Shown: positions 1 through 5,379, counted from the first letter of the stretch. The stretch is 5,730 bases of DNA from MWDT01 sp035506315 (GCA_035506315.1 DATJPQ010000070.1:1-5730), one strand, 5' to 3'. Numbers and translations are program-made. Notes: a model not told the origin generated them from the sequence alone.

Positions 1-1
1 C

Positions 2-145
2 AACAAGGAAATTGGCTCCGCGCTCGCGGTGGTGGAAGGAACCGTCAAGGTCCACATCACCAACATCCTTTCCAAACTGGGGGTCACCGATCGCACGCAG
101 GCGATCCTGGCGGCGGTGAAGCAGGGCATCATCCAGCTCGACTAG
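2..145 (+). CDS. LuxR/NarL-type response regulator, C-terminal fragment (5' end outside window)
   Basis: This is the 3' end of a gene that begins before the window: 47 codons and a TAG stop. The residues form the second half of a GerE/LuxR helix-turn-helix. NKEIG opens the scaffold helix, VEGTVKVHITNILSKLGV is the turn plus DNA-recognition helix, and DRTQAILAAVKQGII is the closing helix. The EGTVKxHxxNIxxKLGVxDRTQA pattern is characteristic of NarL/FixJ-type two-component response regulators. The full protein would therefore be a cytoplasmic transcription factor of about 210-220 residues with an N-terminal phosphoacceptor receiver domain, but that domain is not visible here. A stand-alone LuxR regulator without a receiver remains possible. 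The partner kinase and target genes cannot be told from this window. Confidence 0.93.
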   Translation, partial: NKEIGSALAVVEGTVKVHITNILSKLGVTDRTQAILAAVKQGIIQLD

Positions 146-260
146 GAGCCTGTCGGAATTGCCGTTGAATAGCCCTTCTCCCCCTTTCCCGTGGGATGTA
201 AAAATACCGTCAAAAACGGACCGGCTGTTTTCCCGAACATGATCAGGCGTCTTTGAATCC
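146..260. other. Short intergenic spacer, no clear signal
   Basis: There are 115 bp between the regulator stop and the small membrane ORF. It contains an AT-richer patch around 198-206 and a very small inverted repeat (ccgt/acgg, about 207-219), too short to call a terminator. I see no convincing -35/-10 pair with correct spacing and no strong Shine-Dalgarno sequence before position 261. Confidence 0.4.
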
Positions 261-461
261 ATGGCTACCAGCTCTCCGCTCTCACCGATTGCTGAACCGG
301 CAAGACCGCGACTTTCCTTCATCTCTACTGCGTCGTCTGAGGGCATTCAGCCAGGTAAAGCCGGACTCGTTCACCATGTCGTGGCCAAGGTCGTCTTTGC
401 CATCGTTTGGTTTGTGACCATCGGCGTTTATATCGGGGCGGTCTTTTTGCGTCTGCAATAG
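261..461 (+). CDS. Possible small single-pass membrane protein (66 aa), unknown function
   Basis: This ORF runs from ATG to TAG and I do not recognise the protein. Residues 1-38 are polar, rich in Ser, Pro and Ala, and probably disordered. Residues about 40-63 form one strongly hydrophobic stretch (VVAKVVFAIVWFVTIGVYIG, then AVFL), ending in R-L-Q. This is the pattern of a small protein anchored by a C-terminal transmembrane helix. The continuous hydrophobic segment with aromatic residues (W50, F51, Y57) argues that the ORF is real. Against it are the lack of a good Shine-Dalgarno sequence before ATG 261 and its short length. It converges on the GH2 gene, with 64 bp between the two stop codons, and follows the regulator by 115 bp on the same strand. 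No function can be inferred. Confidence 0.42.
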   Translation: MATSSPLSPIAEPARPRLSFISTASSEGIQPGKAGLVHHVVAKVVFAIVWFVTIGVYIGAVFLRLQ

Positions 462-525
462 ACCGGCGATCGTCCGCTACCAGCCATGCAGAATTCGCCA
501 TCAGGCCGGCAGCAGGACGACAATG
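462..525. other. Convergent intergenic spacer
   Basis: There are 64 bp between two convergent stop codons, TAG of the small membrane ORF and TGA of the GH2 gene. I see no hairpin followed by a T-run in either direction, so no intrinsic terminator can be assigned here. Confidence 0.4.
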
Positions 526-3330
526 TCAGGGCGCCGGGAGGATGGCGGAAACTTGGGAGCGTCCCTCAACCAGTCCCTTTGAGCGTGCGACGAGGGTGAC
601 TTCACCCTCGCGGCCCGTCGACTCGACGATGACTTGGGCGAGTCCATTGAAGGTGCTGCGGCGCCAGGGGCCGGGGGGATTAGCCACGCGCAGCATGGCC
701 GGATGAATCTGCGCGAGCGCCTCGCGATCACCCTGGTTTTCGTACCGTCCTGATACCATCCGCAGAAGATTGCCCCGGGCCTTCAGCCGCGAGCGATCCA
801 CGTCGATGGTCGCGCGCGATTCTGCCGGCGCGCGTTCGTGGTAGAGCTCCACGCCGTTCAGCGACACGGTCTGGCGGGGGCCGAGGGGATTGAGCAGGAG
901 TCGCACCGTCCCGCCGGGCGCCACCTCGGGCGCGTCAAATTGCGCCTCGAACACGACGGGATTGGCATTCGGGGCGGCATCGGGAGCCTGCCAGGTGCCG
1001 AGCTTGATGGTCCGGATCGACTCGATAAAGACGTCGGGCTCCAGGCAGGAGGGATCGCCGTTACCCACGCCGATGATCTTTGCGGGGCCGGTGAGCTCGA
1101 ACTCCACGGGCACGCCGGCCGTGGGCACGCGACGACCTTCCTGGTCCCGCGCCTCGACCGTGAAGACGACCACATCACGGCCGTCGGCGGTCAGTTCGTG
1201 GCGGTTGGGCGTGAGGGCGATGCTTGCGGGTGCCCCGGTGGTCTCCACCACCGTGGTCATGCCGGGTACGCCCTTGGAGTAGCCGCGTGCCACCAGGCGG
1301 CCGGGGGCGTAGGCGACACGCCAGGTCAGGTGCGAGTTGGGCTCCATACGCTGGCGTCCGCAGGAGGTTCCGTTCAGCTCCAGTTCCACCTCCTCAAAAT
1401 TGCTGTTCACCGTGACCTCGATCTCCTGCCCTTCGCGGCCCGGCCAGTTCCAATGCGGGAACACATGCAGCACGGGTTCCTGGCCCCACCAGGATTTCAG
1501 ATAATAATAGCCGTCCTTCGGAAAACCGCAGGTGTCGAGGATGCCAAACTGGGTGCCGATGGCGGGGAAGCCGAACGGCGTGGGCTCGCCGCGGTAATCG
1601 AAGCCGGTCCAGAAGAACACGCCGCCCGTGAAGGAACGCGCGGCGTAATGTTTCCAGCCCTTCTCTGCGTTGCCGCCCGAGGATCCGTCGACCTGCGGCG
1701 CCAGGTGACAGGCCGCCCGGTCTTCGATGTAGATGCCGCGCGTGGCCTGCGTGGTGGTTTCCTCCGTGCCCACGATGAACTGGTTCGGGTATTGGGCGTG
1801 CTGGCGATCGGTATCGCCCTGCCGGATGTAATTCACCCCGGGGGCGTCGATCACGCTCGAGATGCCGCCCCAACCGCCGCTGATGGCGGCGCTCATGAGG
1901 CGGGTTGGGTCGAGGCGCTTGGCAAAGTCCTGCATCGTCTGCGCGATCCGGGCGCCCTTGATGTTGCCCTCGATGCTCCACTCCTCGTTGCCGAGTGACC
2001 AGATGATGACACTGGGGTGGTTCCGGTCCCGGAGGATCAGGCGCTCAACCTGCCCCAGGTGCATCGGGTTCGAGCCCATCAGGCGGTTCTCGTCGATGAC
2101 CAGCAGGCCCAGCCGGTCACAGGCATCGAGCAGCTCCGGCGTCGGCGGATTGTGCGAGCAGCGATAGGCATTGGAGCCCATTTCCTTGAGCAGCTGAATG
2201 CGGTAGTCCTGCATCGCATCCGGCAACGCCACCCCCACGCCGGCGTGGTCCTGGTGATTGTTGGTTCCTTTCAACACGACATGCCGGCCGTTCAGGAAGA
2301 AGCCTGCATTGGGATCGAAGCGCAGCGTGCGCACGCCGAAACGGGTGCTGACGCGGTCCAGCACCTGCTCTCCCTGCTCCAGCTGCGTCACCAGCGTGTA
2401 GAGTGTCGGGCTCTCCGGTGACCACAGAGCCGGTGCCTTCAGGCGAAGCTGGGCGCTCGCCGTACGCTCCCCGCCGGCGACGAGCCCGGCCACCGTCAGT
2501 TCTCCGTGCGCGAGCACGATCCGGTTGGAGTCGACGATGCTTTGCGTGATGCGCAGGTCGGCGCTCTGGCGCGACTCGTTGGCCAGGGTGGTATCGACCG
2601 TGACCAGCGCATCGGCGCCCTCCAGTTCGGTGCGGATCCAGACGCCGTCGCGTGCGACGTGCAGCGGGGCGGTTTTCGAGAGCCAGACGTGACGGTAGAT
2701 TCCTGCGCCCTCATAGAACCAGCCCTCCTCCATGGTGGCGTCGACGCGGACCGCGACGATGTTGTCGCCGCCGTAGTTCAGGTAGTCGCTGATATCGTAG
2801 CTGGCGCCAAGGTAGCCGCTGGGCTCCTCGCCCACGAGGAAGCCGTTGATAAAAACGCGGGCGTTGCGATACACGCCGTCGAACTCAATGCGAATGCGGC
2901 GGCCCAGGTCGGAGGCGGCGATGGGGAAGCTGCGGCGGTACCAGCCGATGCTCGAGGCGGGAAAGCCGCGACCGACGGCCTTGAAGCCGTGGCTGGCGAT
3001 GCCGGCGGGATCGAAGGGGACCTCCACGGCCCAGTCGTGCGGCACGTCCACGAGACGCCAGGCGCGGTCGTCGAAAGCGGGATCGGCGGGGCCGTCGCCG
3101 AAGCCGGTCTTGGCGAGATAGGAGAAATAACGGGTGCCATGGCCGAAGTCGGCGGACGGATCGGAGGCATGACCCAGGGCGAAACGCCAGCCCGCATCGA
3201 GGCTGCCCCGTTCCCGCGGCCCGGCCGCGGGCTCCCGGGCGAATGTGCCAACGGCTGGAAGAACCAACCAGGCAAGCAGCAGCAGCCAAAACGATGAACT
3301 CTTGGGGTCGAGGCGAGGGGCGATATGCAT
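526..3330 (-). CDS. Secreted glycoside hydrolase family 2, DUF4982-type, probable beta-galactosidase
   Basis: The 934-residue protein would hydrolyse a terminal beta-glycoside, most likely beta-galactoside, by a retaining mechanism outside the cytoplasm. Signal peptide: charged start (R6, D8, K10), hydrophobic core 14-27, probable cleavage after TFA (A31); there is no lipobox Cys. Jelly-roll sugar-binding domain: about 43-220 (VPHDW, VFINGFLVG, EGAGIYRHVWL). Ig-like sandwich: about 222-335. TIM barrel: about 336-615, with KGTNNHQDHAGVG, RCSHNPPTPELLDACD, acid/base E449 in SLGNEEW and likely nucleophile E523 in IVGTEETTTQATRG. FFWTGFDYRGEPTPF and GYYYLKSWW precede a DUF4982-like domain (about 617-685). 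An Ig-like C5 domain follows, split into about 700-766 and 887-932 by an insertion. I chose ATG 3330 because it gives a normal signal peptide; an in-frame ATG at 3381 would add 17 residues. Neither has a Shine-Dalgarno sequence. Substrate specificity within GH2 is inferred. Confidence 0.93.
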   Translation of the reverse strand: MHIAPRLDPKSSSFWLLLLAWLVLPAVGTFAREPAAGPRERGSLDAGWRFALGHASDPSADFGHGTRYFSYLAKTGFGDGPADPAFDDRAWRLVDVPHDWAVEVPFDPAGIASHGFKAVGRGFPASSIGWYRRSFPIAASDLGRRIRIEFDGVYRNARVFINGFLVGEEPSGYLGASYDISDYLNYGGDNIVAVRVDATMEEGWFYEGAGIYRHVWLSKTAPLHVARDGVWIRTELEGADALVTVDTTLANESRQSADLRITQSIVDSNRIVLAHGELTVAGLVAGGERTASAQLRLKAPALWSPESPTLYTLVTQLEQGEQVLDRVSTRFGVRTLRFDPNAGFFLNGRHVVLKGTNNHQDHAGVGVALPDAMQDYRIQLLKEMGSNAYRCSHNPPTPELLDACDRLGLLVIDENRLMGSNPMHLGQVERLILRDRNHPSVIIWSLGNEEWSIEGNIKGARIAQTMQDFAKRLDPTRLMSAAISGGWGGISSVIDAPGVNYIRQGDTDRQHAQYPNQFIVGTEETTTQATRGIYIEDRAACHLAPQVDGSSGGNAEKGWKHYAARSFTGGVFFWTGFDYRGEPTPFGFPAIGTQFGILDTCGFPKDGYYYLKSWWGQEPVLHVFPHWNWPGREGQEIEVTVNSNFEEVELELNGTSCGRQRMEPNSHLTWRVAYAPGRLVARGYSKGVPGMTTVVETTGAPASIALTPNRHELTADGRDVVVFTVEARDQEGRRVPTAGVPVEFELTGPAKIIGVGNGDPSCLEPDVFIESIRTIKLGTWQAPDAAPNANPVVFEAQFDAPEVAPGGTVRLLLNPLGPRQTVSLNGVELYHERAPAESRATIDVDRSRLKARGNLLRMVSGRYENQGDREALAQIHPAMLRVANPPGPWRRSTFNGLAQVIVESTGREGEVTLVARSKGLVEGRSQVSAILPAP
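591..610. other. Palindrome inside the GH2 3' coding end
   Basis: Two 9-nt arms, cgagggtga and tcaccctcg, are perfect reverse complements separated by only ct. As RNA it would fold as an 8-bp, GC-rich stem with a 4-nt loop, in either transcript. It lies about 60-85 nt before the GH2 stop and encodes part of GEVTLVAR, so it may be coincidental. No T-run follows. Confidence 0.4.
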
Positions 3331-3471
3331 GGCGATCGCCGAGAACGATGAGGGGCGTGGGCGGGATTTGGAAGCCGGCATTGGATTTTTACAGGAGGCC
3401 GCTGAGGACGCGGAGAATCTGAATTTTCCGCTGATTGCGCGGATAAACGCGGATCGGGAGCCCAGACCTGA

Positions 3472-3503
3472 TTTTAACCGCGAAGAGAGCGAAGGAACGC
3501 GAA
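3472..3503 (+). repeat. 32-bp ccgcgaag-type dispersed repeat, copy 1
   Basis: The element begins ttttaaccgcgaag and ends gcgaaggaacgcgaa. Its inverted copy at 5326-5357 agrees at 29 of 32 positions, differing only in a central trinucleotide (aga here, ttc in the reverse complement of the other). Internally it is a degenerate array of gcgaag-like units. It sits upstream of the GH2 gene. Confidence 0.85.
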
Positions 3504-3533
3504 TTGAAAGTGAGGGTGAAAGTGATGGTGAAA
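3504..3533 (+). repeat. Tandem GTG-hexamer array (about 5 units)
   Basis: Five hexamers run in register: ttgaaa, gtgagg, gtgaaa, gtgatg, gtgaaa. The array directly abuts the 3' end of the 32-bp repeat. It is a short degenerate microsatellite with no coding role on either strand. Confidence 0.75.
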
Positions 3534-3650
3534 ATACAAAGTGACTCCGGAATCGTCCGCCGTCTGTCATCTGTCTTCCGCCCTCCGTCTGATCCGCGAC
3601 CATCAGCGTAATCCGCGGAGAACTGTTTGGGAAAGTTCGTCGCTGTAACC

Positions 3651-3692
3651 CGAAACCCGAAACTCGGAACCCGAAACCCGGAACCCGGAACC
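3651..3692 (+). repeat. Tandem heptamer array, six units of cgraacc
   Basis: Six consecutive 7-nt units are present: cgaaacc, cgaaact, cggaacc, cgaaacc, cggaacc, cggaacc. A partial unit (gtaacc) precedes them. Variation is confined to the third base and the last base. On the minus strand this gives five GGG runs with mostly 4-nt spacing, and one unit in which the run is broken to GAG. The array lies 79 nt before the glutamate dehydrogenase start. Confidence 0.9.
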
Positions 3693-3694
3693 TA

Positions 3695-3745
3695 GCTGAC
3701 GACGGCGGCGGACGGATTTCGTCAGCCCTCACCTGACAACTCAGG
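3695..3745 (+). promoter_or_regulatory. Two adjacent inverted repeats in the putative gdhA leader
   Basis: The first is a perfect 8-bp inverted repeat, gctgacga (3695-3702) and tcgtcagc (3719-3726), with a 16-nt spacer. The second follows at 3732-3745: cctga and tcagg around the tetraloop caac. Both lie 26-77 nt before the ATG at 3772, where a 5' untranslated leader or an operator would be expected. Neither is followed by a T-run. A purine stretch (agggggat, 3743-3750) ends 21 nt before the ATG, too far to be an ordinary ribosome binding site. A regulatory role is inference only. Confidence 0.3.
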
Positions 3746-3771
3746 GGGATCGAACTACTTTTACTCCGTCT

Positions 3772-5040
3772 ATGTCACATCCCCATTCCCTCTACGCTTC
3801 CCCTGTCTTCGACATGGCCTGCCGGCAGTTCGATCTCGCCGCCGACGCGATCAGCCTGCCGGATGCCCTCCGCGACCGCATGAAGTATCCCCGCCGTTGT
3901 CTCGCGGTCGCGCTGCCCATCATGCGCGACGACGGCACGGTCACCGTCTACGAGGGCTACCGGATCCAGCACAATCTCTCCACCGGCCCCTCGAAGGGCG
4001 GCATCCGTTTCCACGAGGATGTCACCATCGGCGAGGTCGCGGCGCTGGCCATGTGGATGAGCTGGAAATGCTCGCTCGTCGGCCTGCCTTACGGTGGAGC
4101 CAAGGGCGGGATCGTGGTCCGGCCGCGCGACCTTTCTGCCGGCGAACTCGAACGCCTCTCGCGGCGCTACATGCAGGAGATGATTTCCTTTCTCGGACCA
4201 GACCTCGACATAGCCGCGCCGGACGTGGGTACAAACGAGCAGATCATGGCCTGGATGATGGACACCTATTCCAATCACGCCGGCCACGCGGTTCCGGCCG
4301 TCGTCACTGGCAAACCCGTTTCCGTGGGCGGTTCGGAAGGCCGCAAGGAGGCCACCGGCGCCGGGGTGGCCTACCTCGTGAAGGGCTATCTGGACGATCT
4401 CAAGATTCCCATCAAGGAAGCCACGGTCATAATCCAGGGTTTTGGCAATGTCGGCAGTGAGGCGGCCCTGACGCTGCATCGCTGGGGGGCACGCATCATC
4501 GGCATTTCCGACTACACCGGCGGCATCTACAATCCCAAGGGCATCGATCCGCAAAAGGCCCTCGATCATAGGGGCGTCGCGCGGACGCTCAACGGGTTTG
4601 GCGGCGGCGAACCCGTGACCAATGCCCAACTCCTCGAGCTGTCCTGCACCGTGCTGGCGCCTTGCGCCCTCGAGCGCGTCATTACGGAGAAAAACGCCGG
4701 CAAGATCCAGTGTCGCATCCTCGCCGAGGGCGCCAACGGCCCCACGACCAACGAAGCGGACCAGATCCTGAATCAGCGTCCGGAAATCGAGGTGATCCCG
4801 GATGTGTTATGCAATGCCGGTGGGGTGATCGTGTCCTACTTCGAATGGCTGCAAAACAACGAGAATTATTACTGGGGCCGGGAGGAAGTATTCACCAAAC
4901 TCCATGCGATCCTCGACAAGGCCAAGGCCGCGGTGGATCAGCAAAAACGGGTCATGAAATTCAGCCGCCGGCTGGCCGCGTTGACGCTGGGGATCCAACG
5001 CGTGGCGGAAGCCAAGCAAAAGCGCGGGCTGTTCCCCTGA
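3772..5040 (+). CDS. gdhA: Glutamate dehydrogenase, NAD(P)-dependent, hexameric type
   Basis: The 422-residue cytoplasmic enzyme interconverts glutamate with 2-oxoglutarate and ammonium using NAD(P). The length is normal for the short hexameric bacterial and archaeal type. Substrate domain: about 1-185. Lys residues are K75 (GPSKGGIRF), K99 (MSWKC) and the catalytic K111 (LPYGGAKGG), with D151 in APDVGTNEQIMAWMMD. The K-K-K-D spacings of 24, 12 and 40 match the classic clostridial enzyme (K89, K113, K125, D165). The Rossmann domain carries GFGNVG at 223-228, then LAEGANGPTT and IPDVLCNAGGVIVSYFEW. S355 with K75 would bind the glutamate side-chain carboxylate, which favours glutamate over leucine or phenylalanine. 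Coenzyme preference cannot be decided. ATG 3772 leaves about 10 residues before the conserved start (SPVFDMACRQFDLAA); there is no well-placed Shine-Dalgarno. It is monocistronic here: divergent from GH2 and convergent with the last gene. The symbol is the conventional one; rocG/gudB-like naming is equally possible. Confidence 0.95.
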   Translation: MSHPHSLYASPVFDMACRQFDLAADAISLPDALRDRMKYPRRCLAVALPIMRDDGTVTVYEGYRIQHNLSTGPSKGGIRFHEDVTIGEVAALAMWMSWKCSLVGLPYGGAKGGIVVRPRDLSAGELERLSRRYMQEMISFLGPDLDIAAPDVGTNEQIMAWMMDTYSNHAGHAVPAVVTGKPVSVGGSEGRKEATGAGVAYLVKGYLDDLKIPIKEATVIIQGFGNVGSEAALTLHRWGARIIGISDYTGGIYNPKGIDPQKALDHRGVARTLNGFGGGEPVTNAQLLELSCTVLAPCALERVITEKNAGKIQCRILAEGANGPTTNEADQILNQRPEIEVIPDVLCNAGGVIVSYFEWLQNNENYYWGREEVFTKLHAILDKAKAAVDQQKRVMKFSRRLAALTLGIQRVAEAKQKRGLFP

Positions 5041-5066
5041 TCGAACCAGGATCTGAGTTTTACAGA

Positions 5067-5109
5067 CGGATTTAAAACGGATTCGGATTAACCGCAGATT
5101 TCGCAGATA
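5067..5109 (+). repeat. Degenerate cggatt / cgcagat repeats
   Basis: The hexamer cggatt occurs at 5067-5072, 5078-5083 and 5084-5089, followed by cgcagat at 5093-5099 and 5102-5108. The pattern belongs to the same general style as the gcggat units at 3428-3454. Confidence 0.65.
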
Positions 5110-5151
5110 ACCGGACGGGTACAGAACTCAGCCACTTCGCCACGGAAAATC

Positions 5152-5223
5152 TCACGCAAAGCCGCAGAGACGCAAAAAAGATAGACCGGGGATCGGGCTT
5201 TGCGACTTGGCGTCTTGGCGTGA
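5152..5223. repeat. Inverted repeat with 25-nt arms (gcaaag/gccaag type)
   Basis: The left arm 5152-5176 and the reverse complement of the right arm 5199-5223 agree at 20 of 25 positions (mismatches at arm positions 7, 11, 15, 16 and 19), with a 22-nt spacer. Each arm is itself a degenerate tandem of units such as acgcaaag and gccgcaga. Transcribed in either direction it could form a long imperfect hairpin 110-180 nt beyond the glutamate dehydrogenase stop. A runs (5174-5179, 5223-5228) flank it rather than T runs, so it is not a classic intrinsic terminator on the plus strand. Confidence 0.75.
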
Positions 5224-5325
5224 AAAAATTCATTCAGGGGAAAGGCCGAAAGATGTTGTTTTTCGGTTACGGCTGTCGCGTTAGCCCCATCCGGGGCTGG
5301 AAATCCGCAATCCGTTCCTTCTCCA

Positions 5326-5357
5326 TTCGCGTTCCTTCGCGAACTTCGCGGTTAAAA
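5326..5357 (-). repeat. 32-bp ccgcgaag-type dispersed repeat, copy 2 (inverted)
   Basis: The reverse complement matches 3472-3503 at 29 of 32 positions. Its tttt end lies in an A-run (T-run on the minus strand) that directly abuts the stop codon of the last gene. The two copies face opposite ways on either side of glutamate dehydrogenase. Confidence 0.85.
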
Positions 5358-5379
5358 AAATCACCGCGCGCGCAGCGCG
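5354..5379 (-). terminator. Weak candidate intrinsic terminator overlapping a stop codon
   Basis: Read on the minus strand, a 5-bp all-GC stem (cgcgc, loop tgc, gcgcg; plus-strand 5367-5379) is followed after 6 nt, which include the TGA stop, by a run of seven T (5354-5360). The stem is short, is placed inside the coding sequence and lies a little far from the T-run. The T-run also belongs to a dispersed repeat. The call is tentative. Confidence 0.2.

Larger units (their letters stand above)
3428..3618. repeat. Inverted pair of 27-nt cgcggat-type repeats
   Basis: The segment 3428-3454 and the reverse complement of 3592-3618 match at 21 of 27 positions. Each is built from roughly 10-nt units of the form (c)gcggat or (c)gctgat. 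In the left copy, cgcggat occurs at 3438-3444 and 3448-3454. The arms are 137 nt apart and oppositely oriented. The feature spans both arms and the material between them, which includes other repeat families listed separately. Confidence 0.7.
3331..3771. other. Divergent, repeat-packed intergenic region
   Basis: This 441-bp region separates the divergent GH2 and glutamate dehydrogenase starts and must hold both promoters, but I see no confident -35/-10 box. From about 3400 to 3692 it consists mostly of short degenerate repeats: a roughly 10-nt cgcggat family, a 32-bp ccgcgaag-type element, GTG-hexamers, an agacgg/gacagac-like stretch (about 3560-3591, read on the minus strand) and a heptamer array. 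Two small inverted repeats follow at 3695-3745. The GH2 reading frame happens to stay open through nearly all of it (to 3732), but the implied residues are low-complexity products of the repeats. Confidence 0.8.
5041..5360. other. Convergent, repeat-rich intergenic region
   Basis: This 320-bp region lies between the converging glutamate dehydrogenase and the last partial gene. It contains cggatt/cgcagat repeats (5067-5109), a 25-nt-arm inverted repeat (5152-5223), two small inverted repeats (ccgaaa/tttcgg at 5246-5266; agcccc/ggggct at 5283-5298) and the second copy of the 32-bp repeat (5326-5357). No gene is recognisable. None of the hairpins is followed by a T-run on the plus strand, so no standard terminator for glutamate dehydrogenase can be assigned. 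Confidence 0.8.

Noticed and set aside
165..205. A ttgaat (165-170) and an AT-rich box (200-205) as a promoter for the small ORF
   Set aside because: The spacing is about 29 nt, far from the 16-18 nt expected for a sigma-70-type promoter.
838..1998. A 386-codon open frame on the plus strand opposite the GH2 gene
   Set aside because: It is antisense to a clearly identified GH2 enzyme. Its residue composition (His/Gly/Arg/Ala-rich, no domain) is what GC-rich codons give when read backwards.
2506..3297. A 263-codon open frame on the plus strand opposite the GH2 N-terminal region
   Set aside because: This is the same kind of antisense shadow: low-complexity Ala/Gly/Asp/Val-rich product, no signal peptide, no domain, fully inside a real gene.
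3428..3692. Possible CRISPR array
   Set aside because: The repeats have short periods (6, 7, about 10 nt) and no regular unique spacers, and no cas gene is present.
3775..4629. A 284-codon open frame on the minus strand inside glutamate dehydrogenase
   Set aside because: It is the mirror of a strongly conserved gene with all catalytic residues in place. The antisense product shows no recognisable family.
5246..5266. A ccgaaa/tttcgg hairpin as a gdhA terminator
   Set aside because: It has a 6-bp stem with a 9-nt AT-rich loop and no T-run after it, more than 200 nt past the stop.
5283..5298. A 6-bp GC hairpin (agcccc/ggggct) as a terminator
   Set aside because: No T-run follows on either strand and the stem is short.
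3472..5357. Composite transposon or integron cassette carrying gdhA
   Set aside because: There is no transposase or integrase and no target-site duplication was found. The terminal element is a short internally repetitive sequence rather than an insertion sequence. Kept only as a bracketing observation.
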